From positions 89,436 to 153,435 of the forward strand of contig DXEG01000036.1 in assembly GCA_019115125.1 (NCBI GenBank): a stretch of 64,000 bases of DNA, given 5' to 3'. Of this stretch, positions 10,149 through 18,144 are shown piece by piece (the stretch's first letter is position 1; the number at the start of each line of letters is the position of its first letter). Both the position numbers and the translations under genes were made by a program. Below the pieces are notes generated by a model that worked only from the letters and a program-made list of their open reading frames with translations, did not search any database and was not told where the DNA came from. This stretch comes from Candidatus Blautia faecipullorum (GTDB lineage: Bacteria > Bacillota > Clostridia > Lachnospirales > Lachnospiraceae).

Positions 10149-10226
10149 TTTCAGATAAAGATGACACTCGCCTCTATAGGCGGCGAGTAACCGAAAAGTT
10201 TCAGTGTAAGAAGAGGAAGTGAGTGG

Positions 10227-10544
10227 ATGGTATTTAACACAGGAGCAGCTCTTCTGGACGCCATCGTTCTGGCGGTTGTGTCCAAGGAGGAAGAGGGAAC
10301 CTACGGATATAAGATCACCCAGGATGTCCGCGGAGTTCTGGATGTATCAGAGTCCACGCTGTATCCGGTGCTTCGGAGACTGCAGAAGGACGAATGTCTG
10401 GAAACCTACGATATGGCTTATGCGGGGCGGAACCGCAGGTACTATAAGCTGACAGAAAAAGGAACCGCACAGTTGAATTTATACAGGGTGGAATGGAAAA
10501 ACTATTCCTCTAAAATCACCAGGCTATTCGAGGGAGGATTGTGA
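10227..10544 (+). CDS. PadR family transcriptional regulator
   Basis: A 105-residue winged-helix protein of the short PadR subfamily. It has the N-terminal GAALLDAIVLAVVS helix, the typical YGYKIT stretch, the recognition helix VSESTLYPVLRRLQKDE, and the wing R-R-Y-Y-K-LTEKG. Such regulators usually repress their own operon and are released by a membrane or drug signal. It is the first gene of a four-gene unit followed by DUF1700, DUF4097 and PspC proteins, a common Firmicute arrangement linked to cell-envelope stress. Its start follows a GAGGAAG-type site. The next gene's Shine-Dalgarno sequence is inside its last codons. Confidence 0.92.
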   Translation: MVFNTGAALLDAIVLAVVSKEEEGTYGYKITQDVRGVLDVSESTLYPVLRRLQKDECLETYDMAYAGRNRRYYKLTEKGTAQLNLYRVEWKNYSSKITRLFEGGL

Positions 10545-10546
10545 TT

Positions 10547-11281
10547 ATGAACAGAGCGCAGTTTATGGAACAGTTGGAAAAACTGCTTTCTGATATCTCA
10601 GAGGATGAGAGGAGGGAAGCGCTGGATTACTATGAGAGCTATTTTGACGAGGCGGGACCGGAGCGTGAAGCCTCAGTGATCCAGGAGCTTGGAAGTCCCG
10701 GAAAGGTAGCCGCCATTATCAAGGCGGATCTGAGGGAACACGGAGAATATACAGACAGCGGCAGCTATGAGGATAAGGCGCGGGAGTCTGGACAGATGCC
10801 GGGGAGAGACTTCCAGGGAAAAGAAGAGCAGAGACGGAGTACTGCAGCCTCCGGCTCAGACAGAGCGGAGCGTGGATACCATCCCAAACCGAAGAGGGGG
10901 TCGGGCACCATTGTACTGATCATCATTCTTCTGATCTTCCTGTCTCCCTTCCTGACCGGCAGCATCGGCGGCATCCTGGGAGTACTTGCAGTGATCCTGT
11001 TTCTTCCGTTTATCATTGTATTTGGCGTAGGGGCGTTGGTGATCGGCCTTCTGATCGGCGGAGTAGTAACGATATTCGCGTCAATCGGCGCCTGCGCGGC
11101 GGCTCCGGCCATGGGAGTGCTGGGGATCGGCGTGGGATGTATCCTGACCGCGGTGTCTCTGATCGGCCTGGTATTTCTGGTATGGTTTGCCAGCCGGCTG
11201 CTTCCGGGGGCGCTGAGGTGGTTTACGGATCTATGCGGCAGGATTCTTAACAGAGGAAGAAGAGGAGGTGCGGACGCATGA
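10547..11281 (+). CDS. DUF1700 (HAAS domain) membrane protein
   Basis: A 244-residue protein. Residues 1-65 form the HAAS/DUF1700 helical domain (MNRAQFMEQLEKLL, then DERREALDYYESYFDEAG), which in known cases contacts the partner PadR regulator. A charged linker follows (about 70-120), then a very hydrophobic half with about four membrane segments rich in I, G and V. ATG 10547 is chosen over the in-frame GTG at 10541, because AGGGAGG at 10531-10537 is at the right distance from the ATG. It overlaps the padR stop region closely and overlaps the next gene by ATGA, which suggests translational coupling. Confidence 0.85.
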   Translation: MNRAQFMEQLEKLLSDISEDERREALDYYESYFDEAGPEREASVIQELGSPGKVAAIIKADLREHGEYTDSGSYEDKARESGQMPGRDFQGKEEQRRSTAASGSDRAERGYHPKPKRGSGTIVLIIILLIFLSPFLTGSIGGILGVLAVILFLPFIIVFGVGALVIGLLIGGVVTIFASIGACAAAPAMGVLGIGVGCILTAVSLIGLVFLVWFASRLLPGALRWFTDLCGRILNRGRRGGADA

Positions 11282-12174
11282 GAAAATTTTCTAAAGTTGC
11301 GCTGATCACCGCGGCGGCGCTGGGAATTGCGGGAATCGGATTTTCCGCGGGAGGCGCGGCTATGGGAGCTTCCCTTTCAGAACTGGATCTGCAGCAGTAT
11401 TATGACGGCCCGCGCCTGCATTTTCTGGAGAGATGGCTGGACTGGGACTGGGACGACTGGGATGAGGAAGAGCACCACGAAGAGGAGTCAGAGCATTATG
11501 CCAGCCGCAGCGGAACGGCGGTTTCGGCGCAGACGGAAGGTACGGACGGAGAGAAGTACAGCCTGGCGGTTCCCTCGGAGCTGGATATAGAGCTGACCTA
11601 CGATGAACTGATCCTGCGGGAATATGAAGGCGGGAAGGTGCAGGTGGAGGTTACAGGAGACGAGGATGGAAATGTTAAAGTCTATACAGAGGACGGCGAG
11701 CTGAAGATTGAGAGCAGAAAGAAAGCCAAGCGCAGACGTATTGTGGTGTCCTGTCCGCCGGACACGGAATTCCGCAAAGTAGGGATCGATGTGGACGCGG
11801 GAGCCGTCTCTGTGGAAAGTCCTCTGTCTGCCGGGGAATTCAGCGTGTCAGTAGGAGCGGGAGTCTTTTCCGGCGTCTCCTCGGTGACAGCCACGGATGC
11901 TGAGGTGGAGGTGGGAACAGGAACCCTTACCATGAAGAATCTGGATGCGGAAAATATCGACGCGGAATGTGGGCTTGGCACTATGGAGCTTACCGTAAAA
12001 GGCCGGGAGGAGGACTATAGCTACCGGCTTTCCTGCGGCGCGGGAAGCGTGGAGCTGGGCGAAGGGGAATACAGCGGCGTGGGAGCTGTGAAAAAGATCG
12101 ACAACCCGAACGCGTCCCGGAAAATGCAGCTTCAGTGCGGCATGGGAACTGTAAAAGTCAGCTTTGAGGAGTAG
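11278..12174 (+). CDS. DUF4097 beta-repeat envelope protein
   Basis: A 298-residue protein with an N-terminal hydrophobic signal/anchor segment (residues 7-30), then an acidic, tryptophan-rich stretch WLDWDWDDWDEEE (about 53-65). The C-terminal half has repeated short beta strands such as VSVGAGVFSGV, VEVGTGTLTMKNL, AECGLGTMEL and LSCGAGSVELG. This ladder is typical of DUF4097/adhesin-like beta-solenoid proteins that follow DUF1700 genes. The function of the family is not established; a role in sensing or adapting to envelope stress is inferred from the PadR and PspC neighbours. It starts at an ATGA overlap with the preceding gene. Confidence 0.82.
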   Translation: MRKFSKVALITAAALGIAGIGFSAGGAAMGASLSELDLQQYYDGPRLHFLERWLDWDWDDWDEEEHHEEESEHYASRSGTAVSAQTEGTDGEKYSLAVPSELDIELTYDELILREYEGGKVQVEVTGDEDGNVKVYTEDGELKIESRKKAKRRRIVVSCPPDTEFRKVGIDVDAGAVSVESPLSAGEFSVSVGAGVFSGVSSVTATDAEVEVGTGTLTMKNLDAENIDAECGLGTMELTVKGREEDYSYRLSCGAGSVELGEGEYSGVGAVKKIDNPNASRKMQLQCGMGTVKVSFEE

Positions 12175-12238
12175 ATAAGCCGCATATGTATGGAACGGAT
12201 ACTTTGATCATCAGAGAGTTCAGAAAGGATGAAGAGAT

Positions 12239-12424
12239 ATGAGCAATAAAAGACTTTATAAATCATCAGTAAACTGTATGCTTTGCGGCGTCTGCGGCGG
12301 CATCGCGGAATATTTCGATATAGATCCCACCCTGGTGCGTCTGGCCTGGGTGGTTCTGACCTTTTTCGGCGGTTCCGGTATTCTGGCCTATATTATAGCG
12401 GCCATTATTATTCCCAAGGGCTGA
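12239..12424 (+). CDS. PspC domain small membrane protein
   Basis: A 61-residue protein that is one whole PspC domain: KRLYKSSVNCMLCGVCGGIAEYF, then DPTLVRLAWVVLTFFGG, then a second hydrophobic helix ending IIIPKG. Stand-alone PspC proteins are envelope-stress sensors or effectors in the phage-shock response. It is the last gene of the padR unit, 64 bp after the DUF4097 gene, with AGAAAGGATG as its ribosome site. A weak hairpin (TGCCGG/CCGGCA, about 12450-12472) follows. Confidence 0.93.
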   Translation: MSNKRLYKSSVNCMLCGVCGGIAEYFDIDPTLVRLAWVVLTFFGGSGILAYIIAAIIIPKG

Positions 12425-12565
12425 TCACTTCATGCGGCCATTGTTCAGTGCCGGATGCTTTCTCCGGCATGGGCGGGAAGCTTATGAGAAGGCTTTCCGT
12501 TGGAGGGTATAATTTTCCAGAAAGATGTCAATACTCCATATAACTATAGAAAAGGAGTGAAGACA

Positions 12566-12751
12566 TTGAATAAGGATAAAGAAGTTCAGGCTTATCTGAA
12601 GGGCGAGCTTACGGAGGAGGAAAAGCTGAAATACGAGATCGCCGGAGAACTGGGCCTTCTGGACAGAGTGCTTGAAAACGGGTGGAAAAGCCTGTCCGCA
12701 AAAGAGACGGGACGGATCGGCGGCCTGATGACCCGCAGAAGGAAGCAGTAG
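12566..12751 (+). CDS. Small acid-soluble spore protein, alpha/beta type
   Basis: A 61-residue SASP that coats and protects DNA in the dormant spore. It contains the GPR protease cleavage context KYEIA-GELGL and the DNA-binding C-terminal signature GWKSLSAKETGRIGGLMTRR. The start is taken as TTG 12566, with AAAGGAG eight bases upstream. A longer in-frame ATG at 12500 would add an unlikely N-terminus and has no good ribosome site. Expression is expected in the forespore under sigma G; a GTATA at about 12509 resembles a -35 element, but no convincing -10 at the right distance was found. A strong terminator follows. Confidence 0.92.
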   Translation: MNKDKEVQAYLKGELTEEEKLKYEIAGELGLLDRVLENGWKSLSAKETGRIGGLMTRRRKQ

Positions 12752-12754
12752 AGA

Positions 12755-12805
12755 AAAGGCATTGGAAGGAATCTGCCGAAGGCGGTTCCGGACAATGCCT
12801 TTTTG
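12755..12805 (+). terminator. Terminator of the SASP gene
   Basis: The arms AAAAGGCATTG and CAATGCCTTTTT frame an inner stem GGAA/TTCC with TGCC/GGCG. The 3' arm is also part of the 22-bp repeat shared with 38402-38423. Confidence 0.85.
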
Positions 12806-12806
12806 T
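12785..12806. repeat. 22-bp direct repeat, left copy (bracket of the accessory block)
   Basis: Begins GTTCCGGACAATGCC and ends in a T5-GT run. It is identical over 22 bp to 38402-38423. Here it is the right half of the SASP terminator. It is followed at once by the 16-mer TTTTGTATCATAGGAA (12801-12816), which is shared with the palindromic element at 45390. Confidence 0.75.
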
Positions 12807-12946
12807 ATCATAGGAACAAATACAAAGCATCAATGCATTTGGAAATTCCTGGCAGGGCATGAGAATGAAATTGAATTTTACCAGGTAAATATAAATCGGA
12901 CGTATCCTATGTCAAATTGTGAAAGCCAGGATGCTTCATGTATAAA

Positions 12947-13747
12947 TCAATTATTTCTATGGCTGTTTCGATAATCTCTGGGAGACATGTGGTATTTCTC
13001 CCGAAAAACCCGGTTAAAAGTCCGCTGACTGCTAAAACCCGCATTTTCATAGGCTTCTGTAATGGTCTGGTCTGTATGGCAAAGTATATTGCAGGCATGA
13101 TCCAGACGGATGTTGTTCAGATAGGTGTTGAAATTACAGTGGAAGGTCCCTGAAAATACCCGTGATAAAACATACGGACTATAACCAAGATCGGCTGCCA
13201 TTTGAGCCAGAGAAATATCTTCCATATAATGTGAAGCAATGTATGTAACTGTCTGATAGATAATATCATCACTTCCAACAGAACTCTTATCTACAAGTTG
13301 AAAAAGAGGTAATGCACGTGCAAGTATAATCTGTGTGTATGATTGCCATAAAACATGAGTCTGCTCTTCTCCCGGCAAGCACCGGAGCAGACTGTCCATT
13401 GCATATTTAATATCTTGATGAACCAAAGAGGATCTGATAACAGGCAAATCTGGACAAAATTTCTGTAAGGTTTGAAGATAACCGCCTGAGAGCGAGGGCG
13501 AGGATAAAAGATAGATTCCCTGACAGGCTTTGCTGTCAAACACCTGATAATGATGGATCAATTCAGGAAAAACGATAGCAAAATCATGGGTTTCCATATG
13601 ATACAGATTTAATCCTACGCCTAGTTCAAGTGTTCCCTCTGTTACATAAACACATTCCAGTGACTTGTGAAGATGAGGGGGAATATGAACAGAAGGACCC
13701 TTGAATATTTCTAAATTGTCTTTTACATTCTCATATAATGGCATCAT
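12947..13747 (-). CDS. AraC family transcriptional regulator with cupin sensor domain
   Basis: A 266-residue regulator. The N-terminal part (about 1-130) is a cupin-like sugar-sensing barrel with the H-I-P-P-H-L-H-K-S-L-E-C-V-Y-V strand pattern, and the C-terminal 100 residues hold two helix-turn-helix motifs. The first is around ISLAQMAADLGYSPYVLSRVF; the second is in TITEAYENAGFSSQRTFNRVFREKYHMSPRDYR. The start was placed at ATG 13747 (another ATG follows at 13744), with GGAG 12 bases upstream. A longer TTG start at 13801 is possible but has no ribosome site. It is the leftmost gene of the accessory block and diverges from a 29-codon gene. It probably controls glycoside genes nearby. Confidence 0.85.
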   Translation of the reverse strand: MMPLYENVKDNLEIFKGPSVHIPPHLHKSLECVYVTEGTLELGVGLNLYHMETHDFAIVFPELIHHYQVFDSKACQGIYLLSSPSLSGGYLQTLQKFCPDLPVIRSSLVHQDIKYAMDSLLRCLPGEEQTHVLWQSYTQIILARALPLFQLVDKSSVGSDDIIYQTVTYIASHYMEDISLAQMAADLGYSPYVLSRVFSGTFHCNFNTYLNNIRLDHACNILCHTDQTITEAYENAGFSSQRTFNRVFREKYHMSPRDYRNSHRNN

Positions 13748-13858
13748 AATCTTTGGAAGCTCCTTTGCAAAAATTGGCTGTTTTTGAATGCAATCTGGCA
13801 AGCATTATCAGTACAGCCGGACTATAATGTGCTTGTAAAGAAAAAGGAGGTGAAAAAA

Positions 13859-13948
13859 ATGATTAAAGCAATCAAACATTTTATGAAAGACACATTCGAG
13901 TTTTATCTCAAGCTGTACGAAAATAATTATCGGTACTGTTCGAGGTAA
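13859..13948 (+). CDS. Putative 29-residue small protein with a very strong ribosome site
   Basis: The frame starts at ATG 13859 and stops at TAA 13946-13948. Upstream is AAAGGAGGTG with six bases to the ATG, a near-perfect Shine-Dalgarno site and the best-formed one in the area. The peptide (MIKAIKHFMKDTFEFYLK, then LYENNYRYCSR) alternates charged and aromatic/hydrophobic residues, as in an amphipathic helix. A TATAAT lies at 13823-13828 without a clear -35, and a hairpin with a T-rich tail follows at 13980-14018, so it may be its own transcription unit. No family is recognised and translation is unproven. Confidence 0.45.
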   Translation: MIKAIKHFMKDTFEFYLKLYENNYRYCSR

Positions 13949-13979
13949 GCAAAAATGAAATTTAGACAATATTACTGAC

Positions 13980-14018
13980 AGGCTGTTGACTCTGATGGGG
14001 TGGCAGCCTTCTTTCTTT
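13980..14018 (+). terminator. Hairpin with T-rich tail after the 29-codon gene
   Basis: The stem AGGCTG/CAGCCT is followed by TTCTTTCTTT. It has a long loop and a short stem, so this is a moderate candidate only. Confidence 0.45.
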
Positions 14019-14198
14019 AATTGCATTATTCTCTCGAAATGCCTTTGAATTTTTTGGAAAAGAAGTCAATAAGGCTTACTTTTACTAAATAGTATCATCT
14101 GTAATATAAATGATATTGCAGAATACTTCTTATAAATGTAAAATTCTTTTTTGCTTTTCCACATTATTGAGTAGAATTTTGGATTCTATAGATACTAA

Positions 14199-14252
14199 TT
14201 TACAATTTTATCCGCTATTTTGAAAGATTCTCCAGCGCACTCCTGATAAAAT
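14199..14252 (+). promoter_or_regulatory. AraC-type regulated promoter A (first GH3)
   Basis: Half-site TTACAAT at 14200-14206 and a degenerate second half TTGAAAG at 14220-14226 start 20 bp apart. A -10 box TAAAAT at 14247-14252 lies exactly 20 nt after the second half-site. No good -35 exists; where it should be, the second half-site overlaps, as in class II activation by AraC proteins. Same geometry as promoters B and C at 18013 and 22980. Confidence 0.65.
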
Positions 14253-14294
14253 ACCTGCAGTAATTGAACTTTTGCAGAAAGGAGAGAATGCTTT

Positions 14295-16721
14295 ATGGAA
14301 CTTCAGAAATACGAACAGGAGCATCTGGATATACTGCGCTCGCTCCTCCCGGAGTGCACGGTCCTTCTTAAAAAGAATGGAGATTTTCCGCTGGGAACCC
14401 CGGGGAAGATCGCCCTGTATGGTAATGGAGTGCGCAAGACGATAAAAGGAGGAACCGGATCCGGCGAGGTGAACTCCCGGTTTTTTGAAACAGTAGAGGA
14501 TGGATTTCAGAAAGCAGGGTTTGAAATTGTTTCCGGAGACTGGCTTGACGCTTATGACAAAATATATGCTAAAGCGCAGGCTGATTTCACAGAAGAAATC
14601 CGAAAAAGAGCGAAGGAGCACAACACTCACCCTGTGATTGAAGGAATGGGAGCAGTGATGCCGGAACCGGAATATAATCTGCCGCTGAATGTAAAAGGTG
14701 AGACAGCTGTGTATGTTCTGGCAAGGATATCAGGAGAGGGAAATGACAGAGAAGCGTCGGAAGGGGACATTTTCCTGACCGAAAGTGAAAAACGGACAAT
14801 CCTTGAACTGAACCGACAGTACAGAAGGTTTTTGCTGGTGCTCAATGTCGGCGGGGTGGTAGATCTTTCACCTGTCATGGAAGTGGAGAATATTCTGATC
14901 CTTTCGCAGCTGGGTGTACAGACAGGCAGCGCTCTTGCGGAGCTTGTCCTTGGAAAAACATATCCATCCGGAAAATTGACGACTACATGGACAAAATGGG
15001 AGGATTATCCTGACTTTGCGTCATTTGGCGAACAGGACGATACCCGGTATCAGGAAGGGATTTATGTGGGATACCGCTATTTTGACAGTGTGGGGAAAGA
15101 GGTACTGTTTCCGTTTGGATACGGTGGCTCTTATACGGATTTTGAAGTCCATTTCAAGAGCCTGATACTGGATAAAATGGCTGCTGAAATAAGCGCAGAA
15201 GTGGAGAATATAGGTGATTTCTGCGGGAAAGAGGTCGTACAGTTGTACGTCTCTATGCCGGAAGGAAAGCTGGATCAGCCTTATCAGGCTCTTGCTGCAT
15301 GGAAAAAAACGGAAGAATTGAAATCGGGGGAAAAACAGACGGTTAAGCTTTCATTTTTACTGACAGATCTGGCGTCTTACGATGAAGAACAGGCAGCGTG
15401 GATTCTTGAGAAAGGGGAGTATATCCTCCGCCTGGGGAGCAGCAGCAGAGATACGGAGGTCTGCGGTGTCATATCAGTGCCGGAGACGTTGGTTACGAAA
15501 TCTGTAAAGAACTGTTTTGGGAAAACAGATTTTACAGACTGGAAACCGGAAATAAAAAGGAAGAAAAGTTCGGGAACGGTAATACACTCTCTGGAAGCAG
15601 ATATTTCCGGCATGGATATAGTAAAAGTAGTCTATGAACAAAAGGATGAGCCGGCGCCGGAGATTAAGGGGCTTTCTAATGAGGAACTGATCCGCCTGAA
15701 CGTAGGTGCTTTCGCTGCGGGAGACGGAGTGACAGGCATCATAGGCAATGCTTCCATGTCTGTTGCAGGCGCGGCAGGCGAGACGGCAAAAGTGGGAGAA
15801 ATCCCAGTGATCGTTATGGCAGACGGCCCGGCAGGCCTGCGGCTTTCTCAAAAGTGCTTCAGGGATGAGAACGGGGTACATAGTCTGGAGAGTACAATGC
15901 CGGAGACAATGCAGAATCTTCTGACCGAGGATGAGCGCGCATATATGAACAGCATGATTCCGCAGCCCGGAGAGAACAGCAAGATTTATGAGCAGTATGC
16001 GACGGCAATTCCTATCGGTACAGCAATCGCCCAAAGCTGGAATCCATTTCTTGCAGAACGCTGCGGAGATATCGTAGGAAGCGAAATGAAGCGCTTCGGC
16101 ATTCATCTGTGGCTGGCTCCGGCTCTGAATATCCATCGGTCGATACGCTGCGGCAGAAATTATGAATATTTTTCAGAAGATCCGCTGATAAGCGGCGTAT
16201 TCGCGGCAGCGCTTACGAAAGGGGTGCAGAGTCATCCCGGGTGCGGGGTTACCATCAAACATTTTGTGGCGAATAATCAGGAGACAAACCGGTATAACAA
16301 TAACAGCGTAGTAAATGAACGTGCCCTGAGAGAAATCTATCTTAAGGGTTTTGAGATTTGTGTTCGTCTGGCACGGCCGAAAGCTTTGATGACTTCGTAT
16401 AATTTACTGAACGGCATGCATACCTCTGAACGGAAGGACCTGTTAGCGGATGTGCTCCGCAGTGAATTTGGATTCAAAGGAATCGTAATGACAGACTGGG
16501 TAACATCCTCTGATATATTGAGCGCCGGTGCAAAATATCCGCCACCCGAGGCATACAAGGTGGCTCTCGCCGGAAATGACCTGTTTATGCCGGGAAGCCA
16601 GCAGGAAGTTGATAATCTTTCGGAGGCGCTCAAAGACGGGCTTATCACAAGAGAAGACTTAATGAGAAATACCACCCGTATTTATCGGATGGCAATGGAA
16701 CTCTCAGGTGCTTTAGTTTGA
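14295..16721 (+). CDS. GH3 beta-glycosidase, circularly permuted domain order
   Basis: An 808-residue cytosolic glycoside hydrolase family 3 enzyme whose domains run in swapped order. The GH3 C-terminal alpha/beta domain comes first (about 15-240; VLLKKNGDFPL, RISGEGNDRE, LTTTW), then a fibronectin III-like domain (about 250-385; FPFGYGGSYTDF, GKEVVQLYVS). The (beta/alpha)8 barrel comes last (about 450-800) with KHFVANNQETNR and the nucleophile aspartate D734 in VMTDW. This order is known from some rumen Butyrivibrio and Ruminococcus beta-glucosidases. It has no signal peptide. Substrate (beta-glucoside, xyloside or other) cannot be set from sequence. AAAGGAG precedes the start, and its end overlaps the convergent araC gene by 9 bp. 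Confidence 0.9.
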   Translation: MELQKYEQEHLDILRSLLPECTVLLKKNGDFPLGTPGKIALYGNGVRKTIKGGTGSGEVNSRFFETVEDGFQKAGFEIVSGDWLDAYDKIYAKAQADFTEEIRKRAKEHNTHPVIEGMGAVMPEPEYNLPLNVKGETAVYVLARISGEGNDREASEGDIFLTESEKRTILELNRQYRRFLLVLNVGGVVDLSPVMEVENILILSQLGVQTGSALAELVLGKTYPSGKLTTTWTKWEDYPDFASFGEQDDTRYQEGIYVGYRYFDSVGKEVLFPFGYGGSYTDFEVHFKSLILDKMAAEISAEVENIGDFCGKEVVQLYVSMPEGKLDQPYQALAAWKKTEELKSGEKQTVKLSFLLTDLASYDEEQAAWILEKGEYILRLGSSSRDTEVCGVISVPETLVTKSVKNCFGKTDFTDWKPEIKRKKSSGTVIHSLEADISGMDIVKVVYEQKDEPAPEIKGLSNEELIRLNVGAFAAGDGVTGIIGNASMSVAGAAGETAKVGEIPVIVMADGPAGLRLSQKCFRDENGVHSLESTMPETMQNLLTEDERAYMNSMIPQPGENSKIYEQYATAIPIGTAIAQSWNPFLAERCGDIVGSEMKRFGIHLWLAPALNIHRSIRCGRNYEYFSEDPLISGVFAAALTKGVQSHPGCGVTIKHFVANNQETNRYNNNSVVNERALREIYLKGFEICVRLARPKALMTSYNLLNGMHTSERKDLLADVLRSEFGFKGIVMTDWVTSSDILSAGAKYPPPEAYKVALAGNDLFMPGSQQEVDNLSEALKDGLITREDLMRNTTRIYRMAMELSGALV

Positions 16722-17909
16722 CCGGCCTTTGGTCTGTTTCCGGTATTGGAGCGGCGTGACGCCGTATTGCTTTTTGAATACATTCTGAAAATAGGACTGG
16801 CTGGAAAAGCAGAGATAGCTGCTGATTTCAGCCAGTGTTTTTTCACTGTGGGTCAAAAGACTCTTAGCTTCCTCAAGTTTGCAGCGCATAATGTAAGCGC
16901 CGATGTGGATGCCGAGCTCATTTTTGAAATGCTTCATCATATAAGAACTGCTGCGGTTTACATGTGCCGCAGCATCTTCCACAGATATGGATTCGTTGGT
17001 ATGGCTTCGTATATAAGTCATACATGCATATACATCCGGTGAAACGTCCTCCGGGATGTGGCATTCACCGCAGCGCTGGCAGAAATCCATGACCATGACA
17101 TACATCAGGTGATTGATCTCATCAATGGTCTGGAGCTGTTCGCATTCCTGAATGTAATAATCAACCAGCTGGTAGGTCTTTTCGATATCAACTCCTCCCG
17201 GGATTGCTCCCATACTTCCAACTTTGGCGGCTGTAGTGATAAAAAGATTTTTTGTGTGACGAAGGGGAGACTGAGCCATCTTGCCTTCTTTTAATGCAAG
17301 TCTGCTGCCGGCAAAGAATTTTTTCAGTTTTGCAGGATCTCCTTCCTTGATACGCTGGTACATTTCCAGTTCAAAATAGTAAGTATTGTGGTTGTTTTCT
17401 TCCTCCTGATCTGTGATCATGTTGTCGATATGGCGGGTCTTCCGATGTCTGGTATAAATTTCGTCTTCTTGAAGAAGTAGCTGAAGATCCACAGTTTTAT
17501 TGTTCAGGCATTGATGAAAGAAGATGAGATATCTTGCAAACTGCATATGGCTTGTCCTTGGAATCGAGCACAGTAGTTCTGTAAGCTGTTCGCGCAGGGA
17601 GAGAGACATGGACAGTTCCCGCATGAACTGGCGGATCAGTTCTTCCGTGACAGGCACGTTAAATACCGGACCCAAGAAAAGGTCATATCCCGTACCTTCA
17701 ATCTGTACCCGGCCGTACTCGATATCAGGGGAATCGCCGCAGAAGCAGGGATTCTGGGAAGGATTTGCGTCGAACAACTCACGGTGATATTCAGAAAGAA
17801 TGTTCAGGGTTTCTCCAAGAGCAGAATATACCGCATCTCCGTTTTGGGTCAGGCTGACAGGGATATTCGTGGCGGAAAAGAAATTTCTGCATAAAGAAAT
17901 ATAATCCAT
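16713..17909 (-). CDS. AraC family transcriptional regulator (398 residues), likely regulator of the glycoside genes
   Basis: The C-terminal ~100 residues are a two-HTH AraC domain: ISVEDAAAHVNRSSSYMMKHFKNELG, then a second motif in TLAEISSYLCFSSQSYFQNVFKKQYGVTPLQYRK. The N-terminal 290 residues are a sensor of the type seen in gut Clostridia (RNFFSATNIPVSLTQ at the start, CFCGDSPDIEYGRV, a central helical part) and bind an unknown ligand, perhaps a sugar. It is transcribed divergently from the GH-A/GH94 unit. Its own -35 is only nine bases from the TTACAAT operator at 18014, which points to control of both directions. The 5' untranslated region holds a CCGCGC-ATG-GCGCGG hairpin. Its role is inferred from position. 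Confidence 0.88.
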   Translation of the reverse strand: MDYISLCRNFFSATNIPVSLTQNGDAVYSALGETLNILSEYHRELFDANPSQNPCFCGDSPDIEYGRVQIEGTGYDLFLGPVFNVPVTEELIRQFMRELSMSLSLREQLTELLCSIPRTSHMQFARYLIFFHQCLNNKTVDLQLLLQEDEIYTRHRKTRHIDNMITDQEEENNHNTYYFELEMYQRIKEGDPAKLKKFFAGSRLALKEGKMAQSPLRHTKNLFITTAAKVGSMGAIPGGVDIEKTYQLVDYYIQECEQLQTIDEINHLMYVMVMDFCQRCGECHIPEDVSPDVYACMTYIRSHTNESISVEDAAAHVNRSSSYMMKHFKNELGIHIGAYIMRCKLEEAKSLLTHSEKTLAEISSYLCFSSQSYFQNVFKKQYGVTPLQYRKQTKGRSN

Positions 17910-17975
17910 TCGTTTCAGTTCCTTTCATCGACCGCGCATGGCGCGGAAATTTCATAAGCAGTATTCTTTGCATCT

Positions 17976-18004
17976 AGTATAATTCCGGTTCATGGAAAAA
18001 ACAA
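17976..18004 (-). promoter_or_regulatory. Promoter of the 398-residue AraC regulator
   Basis: On the minus strand TTGTTT (18004-17999) and TATACT (17981-17976) are separated by 17 bp. It is back to back with regulated promoter B. Confidence 0.65.
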
Positions 18005-18012
18005 GATTCCAA

Positions 18013-18066
18013 TTTACAATTTCGGAAAGAATTTTGCAATATTTTAAGAGCTTCGCATGGTAGTAT
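18013..18066 (+). promoter_or_regulatory. AraC-type regulated promoter B (GH-A / GH94 unit)
   Basis: Half-sites TTACAAT at 18014-18020 and TTGCAAT at 18034-18040, 20 bp apart. A -10 TAGTAT at 18061-18066 lies 20 nt after the second half-site. The arrangement is identical to promoters A and C. Confidence 0.7.
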
Positions 18067-18144
18067 GTGCTCAGTTAAGCTGATATAGCATGACGGGGAA
18101 ACAAGAAGAGAAAAAATGAATGTCTGAAAAAGGAGGAAAACACG

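Larger units (their letters stand above)
13949..14294. other. Intergenic region: terminator-like hairpin and regulated promoter
   Basis: 346 bp, strongly A/T-rich, without a credible gene. It holds the hairpin at 13980-14018, some A/T tracts around 14040-14190 in which nothing is recognised, and the direct-repeat operator plus -10 at 14199-14252 that serves the following GH3 gene. Confidence 0.7.

Noticed and set aside
12500-12565. Longer SASP start at ATG 12500
   Set aside because: No ribosome site, and the added 22 residues are unlike any SASP; TTG 12566 has AAAGGAG.
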